Virus record (IMG/VR): IMGVR_UViG_3300036768_000205
Span: 1-30,937 of that record
Source: a virus
DNA length: 30,937 nucleotides
Strand: one strand, 5' to 3'
Part shown: positions 22,396 to 30,493 of the stretch, piece after piece
Position numbering within the stretch: position 1 is the first letter of the stretch
Layout of the letters: every line of letters starts with the position of its first letter
The notes under the pieces: model-generated
Database searches by the model: none
What the model was told of the DNA's origin: nothing
What the model saw: the letters and a program-made list of their open reading frames with translations, nothing else
Made by a program: the position numbers and the translations under genes

Positions 22396-22783
22396 CGCAG
22401 AAGCTTACTTTATGGGGATTCTGACGGGTGATACTACCCTGATGAACCTGGTTGCCAATCGGGTTTACCTGGACGCGCCGCATCCGGACGCACGCCCGCC
22501 GTTTGTACTGGTGACATTTTACGGAGCGAGTGACACAGTTGGCGTGGGCGGCGCGCGCATACTCAGTGAAGTGGATTACACCGCACGGGTCGTAGCAAAA
22601 CAAGCCGACTCCAGCGCTGACACCATCGCCCTGCGGATTGATACCTTGCTGCACAAAGCTGCGCCAAACACCGCGCTAGGTGTACTGGGGTGCGTTCGCC
22701 AAAAGCCGGTCAGTTTTTTAGACGACGACAAGGGTGTATTGCTCAAACACACCGGCGGCATTTACCGGGTCTATATTGTATAG
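22388..22783 (+). CDS. Tail completion/terminator protein (DUF3168-like)
   Basis: A protein of 131 aa from GTG at 22388, overlapping the connector stop. The start TNAEAYFMGILTGDTTLMNLVANRVYLDAPHPDARPPFVLV and the end HTGGIYRVYIV match the DUF3168 plan of proteins that cap the tail tube at its head end. Degenerate palindrome at 22559 (ILSE). Confidence 0.75.
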   Translation: MTNAEAYFMGILTGDTTLMNLVANRVYLDAPHPDARPPFVLVTFYGASDTVGVGGARILSEVDYTARVVAKQADSSADTIALRIDTLLHKAAPNTALGVLGCVRQKPVSFLDDDKGVLLKHTGGIYRVYIV

Positions 22784-22798
22784 AGAAAGGACAATCAC

Positions 22799-23767
22799 AT
22801 GACTGAACGAGCCAGTATTTTTCAGGGCGTGCAGATCGGCGTGGAAGTCACGCCTGGCACGTCTGTTGCGGCAAACAAAAAACTGCAAAGCATTAGCATC
22901 GAGCCATCTATCAAAGCCGAGGTAAAAACTTTTCGCTCGATGGGCAGCAAATTCCCTGCCATTGCTGCGCTGGGCAAAGAGTGGAGTGAATCAAAAATCA
23001 GTGGACAGCCGACCTATGACGAACTGACTTATATCTTTGCCAGCCTGGTCAGTTATGCCGCGCCAACAGGCACAACTGAAAAAACTTGGACTTTTGCGCC
23101 TATGTCTGACAATGCTGACACGGTGAAAACGTATACGGTTGAGCAGGGTGGCAGCGTGCGGGCGCACAAGTTTACGAATGGCATCATCACCGGCGTGACG
23201 TTGAAATTTGGGCGTGAGGGAATCAGCCTGGACGGGACGATGATTGGGACGGCATTGCAAGACAACATCACTATGACTGCCAACCCCACTACCATCCCCC
23301 TTGTGCCGGTGTTGCCGACACAGGTCAAAATATACCTGGCAGATACTGCTGCTGGACTGACCGGTGCGACGGCCCTGGCGCGCCCTATTTCGGTGGAGTG
23401 GAGCCTGACCGACCGCTTTGGTCCGCTGTTCGTGCTGAACGGTTCGACCAGTTTTGTCACCACGCTCGAAAAAGAGCCAAAACTGAACAACAAGCTGAAA
23501 ATGGAGGCGGACGCCGAAGGGATGGGACTGTTAACCCAGTTGCGCAATGGGACGTCGAAATTCCTGCGCATTGAGGCGGCGGGACCGCTGATTGATACCA
23601 GCCCCTACCAGTTGACGATTGACACCGCCTGCAAAGTGACAAATGTCTCCGAGTTTTCGGATGAAGACGGTGTGTTTGCCATCGAATGGGAGATGACAGG
23701 TGTGCATGACGCTACCTGGGGCAAAGCCACAAGCATCACGTTGGTCAACACCCTGGCAAGCCTATGA
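22799..23767 (+). CDS. Major tail tube protein
   Basis: A protein of 322 aa, beta-rich, with GVQIGVEVTPGTSVAANKKLQSISIEPS at the start, a form seen in the Phage_tube family. It precedes HK97 gp10-like and tail chaperone genes, the usual position of the tube protein. AGAAAGGA SD. Length compatible with a tube protein carrying an extra Ig-like domain. Confidence 0.8.
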   Translation: MTERASIFQGVQIGVEVTPGTSVAANKKLQSISIEPSIKAEVKTFRSMGSKFPAIAALGKEWSESKISGQPTYDELTYIFASLVSYAAPTGTTEKTWTFAPMSDNADTVKTYTVEQGGSVRAHKFTNGIITGVTLKFGREGISLDGTMIGTALQDNITMTANPTTIPLVPVLPTQVKIYLADTAAGLTGATALARPISVEWSLTDRFGPLFVLNGSTSFVTTLEKEPKLNNKLKMEADAEGMGLLTQLRNGTSKFLRIEAAGPLIDTSPYQLTIDTACKVTNVSEFSDEDGVFAIEWEMTGVHDATWGKATSITLVNTLASL

Positions 23768-24171
23768 CAACGGTTGTCAAGATTGTGCGTAATGACGTGG
23801 GCAAACTCGCCGCCGGTCTGAGAAATAGAGCAAGAGCGGCGGCGAGAAAAGCCGCGCTGGACACCAAGCGTGAGATTACCGACCGAATGAGTGATGCCAA
23901 AAGCGGACGCATTTACAAGCGCGGTCAAAAAATCCACCAGGCGAGCGCGCCCGGCGAAGCCCCGGCGATTGACACCGGGCTGCTTGTCAATTCAATCCAG
24001 GTGACCGATTATGGGCGGTTGGGTGCGATGGTGTACACCAATACTGAGTATGCTGATGTGCTGGAACTTGGCGGGCGTCACATTTTGCCGCGCCCATACA
24101 TGCGGCCAGCGGTTGAGAAAATCGCGCCAAAGTTTTTAGAGGCAACACGGCAATTGATTGAGAAAGGATAA
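23764..24171 (+). CDS. HK97 gp10-like tail completion protein
   Basis: A protein of 135 aa, basic, with SAPGEAPAIDTGLLVNSIQV and EYADVLELGGRHILPRPYMRPA, both typical of the gp10 family at the head-tail joint. It overlaps the tube gene by 4 nt. The palindrome at 24041-24051 supplies NTEYA at the point where the family normally has a Y-A-x-x-x-E-x-G pattern. Confidence 0.9.
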   Translation: MTTVVKIVRNDVGKLAAGLRNRARAAARKAALDTKREITDRMSDAKSGRIYKRGQKIHQASAPGEAPAIDTGLLVNSIQVTDYGRLGAMVYTNTEYADVLELGGRHILPRPYMRPAVEKIAPKFLEATRQLIEKG

Positions 24172-24173
24172 GT

Positions 24174-24536
24174 ATGGCAATAGAACTGGCTGATTTGCTT
24201 CGAGATGAACGAAAATTGACGGTGAAGGTAGCGGCGGGCGAGTTAGAAATTACCTACCGTCCTAGCGCATTTACAGCGGCGGCAGAAGAAAGATATTTAG
24301 ACGCCATTGAAAATAAGCGCGTAAATTATGCCTATGCTCAAGCGCTAAGCGAAATTTTGACAGATTGGGATCTAACAAGGAACGGGGAAGTAATACCGAT
24401 TATTCCCGATGAGCTAAAACACTTACCCGCTGAATTTCTGGCCGAGGTCTTTTTGGCGGTCGTGCAGGACAACCGCATGGGAGGCAAAGAAACCCGAAAA
24501 AACTCCGGCGGTGGCTCGCCACGGGCGGGCAAGTAG
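24174..24536 (+). CDS. Tail assembly chaperone, short form (G-like)
   Basis: A protein of 120 aa made without frameshifting. Residues 1-105 look folded (LTVKVAAGELEITYRPS ... EFLAEVFLAVVQDNRMGG), then a polar tail KETRKNSGGGSPRAGK ending at TAG. It precedes the tape measure gene. G-like chaperones coat the tape measure protein during tail growth. The slippery site lies 33 nt before its stop. Confidence 0.8.
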   Translation: MAIELADLLRDERKLTVKVAAGELEITYRPSAFTAAAEERYLDAIENKRVNYAYAQALSEILTDWDLTRNGEVIPIIPDELKHLPAEFLAEVFLAVVQDNRMGGKETRKNSGGGSPRAGK

Positions 24537-24715
24537 GTGAATGTCCTGACTGGTGGCCTGTGCTCAAAGCGGCACAAGAGGCAGGCGTCCCACTACTGAG
24601 TAATCTGCCTTTGATGCAACAGCCTGCTGCCGTGCGCTGGATGTATGAGATTGCGCGAGGCGTAGAGGCGGAAGCCATACGCGCGGCACAAAGTGGATTA
24701 CATCAACAGGCGTAA
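24174..24715 (+). CDS. Tail assembly chaperone, -1 frameshifted long form (GT-like)
   Basis: Slipping back one base at 24497-24503 joins the first 110 codons to an open frame of 70 codons ending TAA at 24713-24715, giving about 180 aa. The T-like part (CPDWWPVLKAAQEAGVPLLS, then MQQPAAVRWMYEIARGVEAE) has no start of its own. The layout equals lambda G/GT and its many relatives. The palindrome at 24593-24603 lies in this frame (PLLSN), a further sign that it is translated. Confidence 0.8.
24497..24503 (+). promoter_or_regulatory. A AAA AAC slippery heptamer for -1 frameshift
   Basis: A-AAA-AAC is in the correct phase (zero frame CGA AAA AAC). A short GGTGG-CTCG-CCAC hairpin lies about 10 nt downstream and could stimulate slipping. 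Confidence 0.8.
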
Positions 24716-24815
24716 GGCAACCACCAGGCAAGCCAGAATGCAGAGCACTTGTAGAACTGCAATGAGGACCGGGAATAATTTGCGCATGACCATACAGTAA
24801 TTTTACGAGGAAATC

Positions 24816-27767
24816 ATGTTAGAGGTCGCCCGACTACTCGCAGTTTATGACGCCGACACACGCGGCTTTGACCAAAAGAGCAAAGACGTGGAAAACACGC
24901 TGGAAAGGCTGAGCGGTGGGAGCGTGTTTGGCGGCTTTGTCGGTGCGCAGATTTTCATGCAAGCGGCCAATGCTCTGGGAGGGCTGGCAGTTGAGGGCGT
25001 GCAAGCTTACGCCAGTTTTGAGCGCCTGGGTATGAGCCTGCAGACGTTGTCAGCGCGGGAGGCGATGAGCAGCGGGGCGGCAAAAAACATGGGGCAAGCC
25101 TTGGCCATGAGCAGCGGCAAAGCCAGTGAGTTGGTGGGTTGGATACAACAATTGGCTGTCAAAAGTCCATTTACCCGTGAGGGAGTAGCAACGGCATTTC
25201 GTCAGGCAATGGCCTACGGATTTACAACAGAGCAGACTCAACGATTAACCCAGGCAATGATTGATTTTGCGGCAGGCAGTGGGGCCAGCGAAGGCGCAAT
25301 GAGCCAGATTGCATTAGCATTAGGTCAGATACAAGCTAAAGGTAGATTAGCCGGACAAGAAATTTTACAACTGGTAAATGCTGGTATTCCTGTACAACAA
25401 ATTCTTGCTGATGCATTTGGCAAAAGTACAGCTGAGATTGCCAAGATGACCGAGCAGGGGCTAATCCCTGCAAATGCAGCCATCGAGGCAATTGTGCAAA
25501 GCCTCGAGAGAGATTTCGGCGGGGCGGCGGAACGGCAGGCCACGAGCGTAGCCGGATTGATTTCGTCATTGTCTGATCTGAAAGACATCAACCTGACTGC
25601 CTTTTTTGGCGGCTTTTTCGAGGAAGTGCAGCCGTACCTGACTGAATTTGTGGATGCCTTGAGCGACCCAGCCATGCAGGAAAACATGGCAGCGCTGGGC
25701 AAGAGCGCAGGCGAACTGGCAGTAACACTAATTGAGGGTGGCAAAGAGATACTCAGTATCTGGAATAGTATTCCGGAGCCCTTGCGTGGCGCGGCAATTG
25801 CATTGATTTCGATTGAGGCTGCCACGCCGCCCTTGATGGATGCCTTGGGGCGCGGCGCGATTGCACTACAGGGTTGGGGCAGTGCGTTAAAAAGCCTGCC
25901 CGGATTTTACCGTGACGTGCAGGCGGCGCAAGCGTTATTGCGGGAAGGCGCAGGTGTTTTTGACGTGATGAGCACCGGCGCGGCGGGACTGACTGCTACG
26001 CTGGGCCCGCTGGCTATGGCGCTGGCGGCAGTCACAGCAGTAGCTGTGACGTACAATCAGACAATTGCCAAAGCGCAAAATGAAGGCATGGCTGCAAACG
26101 CAGAAGCTTGGGCAAATGCACTTGCCAAAGTCAAAGAGCAGGGTGGTGGAACTCAGGCGATACTGGATGCTTATGCTGCTGGAATCAATCGTGTGAATGC
26201 TGCGTATGAATCCAGCGGAATCCTGGCAGATCTGTTCATCGATAAGCAAAAGATTATCACAAACGGATTACAAGCTACTCTATCGATATTGAGTGACAGC
26301 GCTGGGAGCTGGGAGGAATACAGCACAGCAGTGCAGCAGGCTGCTCAAATGGCGGGTTACCAGGTAGACGAACAAGGACGTATGTATACAGTGATCCGTA
26401 CTGGGGCTGGATTGGTACGCCATTATGCCACTGATCTAAACACGATGACTAAAGCCGAATGGATGGCGGCAGAAGCAACCCGCAACAGTGCCGAATATAT
26501 GGACAGCTGGGCTAGGGCGACCGATACTGCAAGTATAACGTCTTTGAAATTCGGTCAAAGCATTGTCAGCACGACTGACATTTTGAACACGCTGCAAACG
26601 GCACTGAGGGATGCGGGTGCATCCAACCCAGCGCAAATTTACGAGGACATTGCTGCCAGCCTTGGGGTTATCCCTACGGCGGCACAACAGGCAGCAGCGG
26701 ACGTGAAATTACTGAGTGAAGCTTTTGCGGCGGGGCTGATTGACCAAACACAGTACGTTGAGTACATGCAACAGGCACAGGAAGGAATACTTAATCTCGA
26801 CACTGCTACACGCAATTCGCTGCAGGGCATGATAGATAATGCTACTGCTACCCGAGAAGCCGCACAAGCAGCCGCAGATGCAGCTCAAAAATACTGGAGC
26901 CTTGCTGAGGCACTAAAGGGCGCACGTGAAGCCGAATTCGCCAAACAGATGCTGGATCAATTGGGTGAATTATTGAAGGGCGATACACCTAATGTGGAAC
27001 TCTACAATCAAGCTTATCAAAATCTAGCTTTGCAATACGGTTTTGTCAGCGAAAAAAGCATGGCATTAGCAAATGCTATCCCAACATTGACTGCCGCCAT
27101 ACAAGAGGGAACGCTCGCTCCGGAACAATTGTCTGAAGCAATAAAATTCTTGTTTCAGGATGCCGCCGATGGATCAATCAACTGGGATTTATTTGCTCAA
27201 AAATTCATGTCAGCCCCCGAAGCATTTGCTCCGGCACAAGGGGCTATTGAACAAATTTCAGGACAGATTTCGGAATTCGGATCAAATGTCACGTCAACTA
27301 GTACAGTTATATCAACTGAGTTCCCGAAATGGGTCACTACAGCACAAACAACATCCAAAGAAATTGTAAAAGCATTTGCAGCTGAGGATTGGATTAGAGT
27401 AGGTCTGGCTATCAGTGATGGGATAGCTCGGGGTATTGCACAAGGCGAAGGACGAATTATTGCAGCAGCACGAGCAGCAGCAGCAGCGGCATACACGGCG
27501 GCAGCTCAAGAACTGGACATCCATTCGCCATCCAAAAAATTTGAGTTTTTGGGCGAAATGGCGCTACGCGGGTTTGAAAAGCCGTTTTTGGGCAACGATT
27601 TGCAGCCGATTTTTCAAAACGCATTACTGCCTACCATTCCAGCGCCCTCCCATACTGAGTATAAGGGGGTCACGGTGAACAATCCGGTTTTCTCTTTTGC
27701 CGACACAACCTTGACACCTGAGGTTTTGGCGCAAACGATTAAACAACTGGAGTGGATGTATGGATAG
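24816..27767 (+). CDS. Tape measure protein
   Basis: A protein of 983 aa, the longest in the window. Start TRGFDQKSKDVENTLERLSGGSVFGGF; a TMP-type segment FTREGVATAFRQAMAYGFTTEQTQRLTQAMIDF with GRLAGQEILQLVNAGIPV; hydrophobic spans near residues 305-325 and 395-415; C-terminal LDIHSPSKKFEFLGEMALRGF, common at tape-measure ends. At about 1.5 angstrom per residue it implies a tail near 150 nm. Palindromes at 25749 (ILSI) and 27652 (HTEYK), plus a degenerate one at 26709. Confidence 0.95.
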   Translation: MLEVARLLAVYDADTRGFDQKSKDVENTLERLSGGSVFGGFVGAQIFMQAANALGGLAVEGVQAYASFERLGMSLQTLSAREAMSSGAAKNMGQALAMSSGKASELVGWIQQLAVKSPFTREGVATAFRQAMAYGFTTEQTQRLTQAMIDFAAGSGASEGAMSQIALALGQIQAKGRLAGQEILQLVNAGIPVQQILADAFGKSTAEIAKMTEQGLIPANAAIEAIVQSLERDFGGAAERQATSVAGLISSLSDLKDINLTAFFGGFFEEVQPYLTEFVDALSDPAMQENMAALGKSAGELAVTLIEGGKEILSIWNSIPEPLRGAAIALISIEAATPPLMDALGRGAIALQGWGSALKSLPGFYRDVQAAQALLREGAGVFDVMSTGAAGLTATLGPLAMALAAVTAVAVTYNQTIAKAQNEGMAANAEAWANALAKVKEQGGGTQAILDAYAAGINRVNAAYESSGILADLFIDKQKIITNGLQATLSILSDSAGSWEEYSTAVQQAAQMAGYQVDEQGRMYTVIRTGAGLVRHYATDLNTMTKAEWMAAEATRNSAEYMDSWARATDTASITSLKFGQSIVSTTDILNTLQTALRDAGASNPAQIYEDIAASLGVIPTAAQQAAADVKLLSEAFAAGLIDQTQYVEYMQQAQEGILNLDTATRNSLQGMIDNATATREAAQAAADAAQKYWSLAEALKGAREAEFAKQMLDQLGELLKGDTPNVELYNQAYQNLALQYGFVSEKSMALANAIPTLTAAIQEGTLAPEQLSEAIKFLFQDAADGSINWDLFAQKFMSAPEAFAPAQGAIEQISGQISEFGSNVTSTSTVISTEFPKWVTTAQTTSKEIVKAFAAEDWIRVGLAISDGIARGIAQGEGRIIAAARAAAAAAYTAAAQELDIHSPSKKFEFLGEMALRGFEKPFLGNDLQPIFQNALLPTIPAPSHTEYKGVTVNNPVFSFADTTLTPEVLAQTIKQLEWMYG

Positions 27768-28599
27768 ATGGGAATGGATAACGCCGGATGGTATTGTCGT
27801 ACCGCTGGATAAAGACCCCATCTATCTGCATCCAGAAATCAGCGGGTATCTGATGCCGCCATTCAAGCGGTCAGAACGCTGGCTTGGGAGCGTTGGCACG
27901 CTAACCGGACTGCGCGTTGATGCGCGCGATGTATTTTTGCCTCTGACGGTTAAGGCAGATAATTTGATGGATGCTTTGCGTCTGATAGCGCGTTATTTCA
28001 ACCCGCAAGACGGGATTGGCAGGCTGCGCGTGACGATTGGGAGTACTGTGCGCGAATTAGCCTGTCAATATGTTGGCGGACTGGATGGCGACGGGCACGA
28101 CAACGGGCCAGGCTGGCAGAGGATCGGGTTGCGGCTGCGCGCTCTCCAGCCCTACTGGCAGGCAGACGTACCAAAAAATTTTGTTTTCGTAATGGATGCG
28201 CCGATGACGTTTTTCCAGTACCCATTTTTTCCACTGCACATATCACGTGGCACAATTAATGGGTCTGTGATCGTGTTCAACAGCGGCGATGTACCCACCT
28301 ATCCCATCATTACAGCAAATGGAAAATTTACGAGTTTGCAGGTGAGCAATCTGAACACCGGCAAGACGCTGGCGTTTCCGACGTTGAGCATGGTGGACGG
28401 TGACAACCTGGTCATTGACACCCGCCCGTCCGCGTTGAGTGTGCGGCTGAACGGCAATAATGCCTTCGGGTTGCTATCGGCTGCGTCGAGTTTGTGGTCA
28501 ATTAAGTCAGGGCAAAATCACTTGCAGATTATCACGACCGGAACAAACAGCAACAGCGTGGTGAGAATCTCATTTACTGAACAATTTTTGACGGTGTGA
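27760..28599 (+). CDS. Distal tail protein (Dit-like)
   Basis: A protein of 279 aa overlapping the tape measure gene by 8 nt. An N-terminal beta domain (RSERWLGSVGTLTGLRVDARDVFLPLTVKADNLMDALRLIARYFNP) like Dit, which forms the hub at the tail tip, is followed by a second beta-rich domain. The position directly after the tape measure supports this. Confidence 0.7.
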   Translation: MDRWEWITPDGIVVPLDKDPIYLHPEISGYLMPPFKRSERWLGSVGTLTGLRVDARDVFLPLTVKADNLMDALRLIARYFNPQDGIGRLRVTIGSTVRELACQYVGGLDGDGHDNGPGWQRIGLRLRALQPYWQADVPKNFVFVMDAPMTFFQYPFFPLHISRGTINGSVIVFNSGDVPTYPIITANGKFTSLQVSNLNTGKTLAFPTLSMVDGDNLVIDTRPSALSVRLNGNNAFGLLSAASSLWSIKSGQNHLQIITTGTNSNSVVRISFTEQFLTV

Positions 28600-28600
28600 A

Positions 28601-29668
28601 ATGGACTATGAGGTGTTTCTCGAAACGATGAGCGGCGAGCGCGTTGGGCAGTTGCCATTTGAATCGCTGCAGATAACGCTGCGGTACAACGAACCGGGGC
28701 GGGCCAAACTGACATTTTCCGCCACACAAATGACGGCGGACGTGTTTGGTACAGCCTACCGCCTGTTAGTGCGCAGGGATGGCGTCAATCTCATGTCTGG
28801 GATGGTGACAAGCGCGCGGCGCTCCTGGAACGCTAATAATGACCAGGTGGACATTGGAATTACGGACGATATGGCATTGCTGGGCACGCGCCTGATTGTG
28901 CCCGTGCCCGGTGGACCGCCCTACACCAGTGCCGACCATGATGTGCGTACTGGAGCGGTTGAAACCGTGATGCACGCCTACGTCAACGCGCACGCAGGCG
29001 CGGGGGCAACAACCGCCCGCCGGATTGACGGACTGACCCAGGCGGCTGACCAGGCGCGCGGCGGGACCTTGACGGCGCGGGCACGGTTCACCCCATTACT
29101 GAGTATGCTGCAAAAACTTGCCTCGTTAGGGGGGTTGGGGTTTCGTGTAGTTGGGATGCAATTTCAGGTATATCAGCCGGTGTCATCGGCTGTCACCTTT
29201 AGCCAGGAGATGAACAACCTGTTGAAATTCACGCGCACGGTGAGCGTGCCAGACGGCAATTATATTTACGCCGGCGGCGGCGGCGAAGGCACAAGCCGCA
29301 TCATCGTGGAAGCGGGCAATTTTGACAGTATTATGCGCTGGGGACGGCGCGAAATGTTCCTGGACCAGCGTAACACCAGCGACATCAGCGAATTACAGCA
29401 GGCAATTACCGCCCGCCTGAATGAACAGATTGGAAAAGAAGAAACAATCCAGTTTGAAGGCACGACATCGCTTGACCAGGTTGGTCTTGGTGACATTGTG
29501 AACGTGAAATTTGACAATACGGTATACCCGATAACTATCCGACAAATTACCATCCGTACGGATGAGGTAAGCGAGGACGTAGTAATAACATCCGGGGTGG
29601 ATAAGCCCGACATTTACCGGCGCATGGATGACGCCGAGGAAAGCATCGCACTTTTGGAGGTGAGATAA
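28601..29668 (+). CDS. Siphovirus ReqiPepy6 Gp37-like tail protein
   Basis: A protein of 355 aa. The pattern of LQITLRYNEPGRAKLTFSA, a beta barrel, then NYIYAGGGGEGTSRII and QFEGTTSLDQVGLGDIVNVKFDNTVYPITIRQITI matches the Gp37-like family, baseplate hub proteins related to Tal. Palindrome at 29096-29106 (LLSM). Overlaps the next gene by one base. Confidence 0.8.
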   Translation: MDYEVFLETMSGERVGQLPFESLQITLRYNEPGRAKLTFSATQMTADVFGTAYRLLVRRDGVNLMSGMVTSARRSWNANNDQVDIGITDDMALLGTRLIVPVPGGPPYTSADHDVRTGAVETVMHAYVNAHAGAGATTARRIDGLTQAADQARGGTLTARARFTPLLSMLQKLASLGGLGFRVVGMQFQVYQPVSSAVTFSQEMNNLLKFTRTVSVPDGNYIYAGGGGEGTSRIIVEAGNFDSIMRWGRREMFLDQRNTSDISELQQAITARLNEQIGKEETIQFEGTTSLDQVGLGDIVNVKFDNTVYPITIRQITIRTDEVSEDVVITSGVDKPDIYRRMDDAEESIALLEVR

Positions 29669-30492
29669 TGGCACAGATTTATTTCCCGTTCGATAGCGGC
29701 GCAGGGGCAATCGTCACCGAGGAACGGTGGTCAAAAATGGCAAGTTACTGGCGCAATAATGGCGTCTTGTATGACGCGCTCAACAAGATGGAGGTTTATG
29801 CGGATTCGACCGGTATGCAGGTCAAGGTACGTACTGGTGTGGCGTGGATAAATGGACATTACTTTGAGGTTGACGCGCAGGAAACATTACCGATTGCGAC
29901 GGCGCACGCCACGTTACCACGTATTGATCGTGTGGTTGTGCAATTGAACTTAACAAATAATGCCATCTCGCTGGCAGTGCTGACCGGTACGCCCGCATCC
30001 AGTCCGGTTGCACCTAATGTGACGCAGACCAACACAATTTGGGAAATCAGCCTGGCGACGATCTATGTCGGAGCGGCAGTCAGTACGATTGTTGCAGCAG
30101 CAATCACCGATGAACGTCCCTGGGCAACCAGTGGTGAGCCAAATTTTAATATTAATGTTGTGTTGGGAAATGGTCAGGAGGTAATTTCCACTGGCGTAAA
30201 AGGGTACTTGCAGGTCCCTGTTGATTGCTATCTGACTGGATGGCAAATCGTTGGAGATGTATCGGGTTCGTGCGTGATTGGTATCTGGAAGAATACCTAT
30301 GCTAACTTTCCCCCGACTTCAGCGAACCTTATTTTGTCAAGTGCAAAACCAACTCTGAGCAGCGCACAAAAGAATCAGAATACCAATCAACGTCTCTTGA
30401 TGAATAAAAACGACTGGCTAGCATTTAACGTCGAGAGTGCGGCAACGGTCAAACAGGTTACAGTCAGCCTGCTGTGCCAGAAAGTGAGATAA
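29668..30492 (+). CDS. Baseplate or receptor-binding structural protein
   Basis: A protein of 274 aa. N-terminal AQIYFPFDSGAGAIVTEERW then VKVRTGVAWINGHYFEVDA and LPRIDRVVVQLNL resemble upper-baseplate (BppU-like) domains that hold receptor-binding proteins; the C-terminal half (after about 155) is a likely beta-sandwich head. Starts at the last base of the Gp37-like gene. No palindrome copy here. Confidence 0.65.
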   Translation: MAQIYFPFDSGAGAIVTEERWSKMASYWRNNGVLYDALNKMEVYADSTGMQVKVRTGVAWINGHYFEVDAQETLPIATAHATLPRIDRVVVQLNLTNNAISLAVLTGTPASSPVAPNVTQTNTIWEISLATIYVGAAVSTIVAAAITDERPWATSGEPNFNINVVLGNGQEVISTGVKGYLQVPVDCYLTGWQIVGDVSGSCVIGIWKNTYANFPPTSANLILSSAKPTLSSAQKNQNTNQRLLMNKNDWLAFNVESAATVKQVTVSLLCQKVR

Positions 30493-30493
30493 T

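Larger units (their letters stand above)
496..29106. repeat. Genome-wide palindrome ATACTGAGTAT, 19 exact-core copies
   Basis: Core TACTGAGTA (or its complement) starts its 11-mer at 496, 2168, 4066, 5177, 7402, 9527, 11677, 13753, 14465, 16089, 17882, 18428, 20313, 22148, 24041, 24593, 25749, 27652 and 29096. Exact ATACTGAGTAT: 496, 2168, 4066, 9527, 16089, 18428, 20313, 22148, 24041, 25749, 27652. Near copies at 7883, 9926, 16716, 19178, 22559 and 26709. All 19 lie in coding sequence, in the two frames that avoid TGA, giving TEY or LLS. Flanks are often C-rich before and G-rich after (clear at 496, 5177, 27652). It probably binds a protein; none is identified. Confidence 0.9.

Noticed and set aside
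24700-24796. A 31-aa hydrophobic frame on the minus strand after the tail chaperone genes.
   Set aside because: No SD, overlaps the end of the frameshifted chaperone frame, and would be antisense to the late operon; the gap 24716-24815 shows no other feature.
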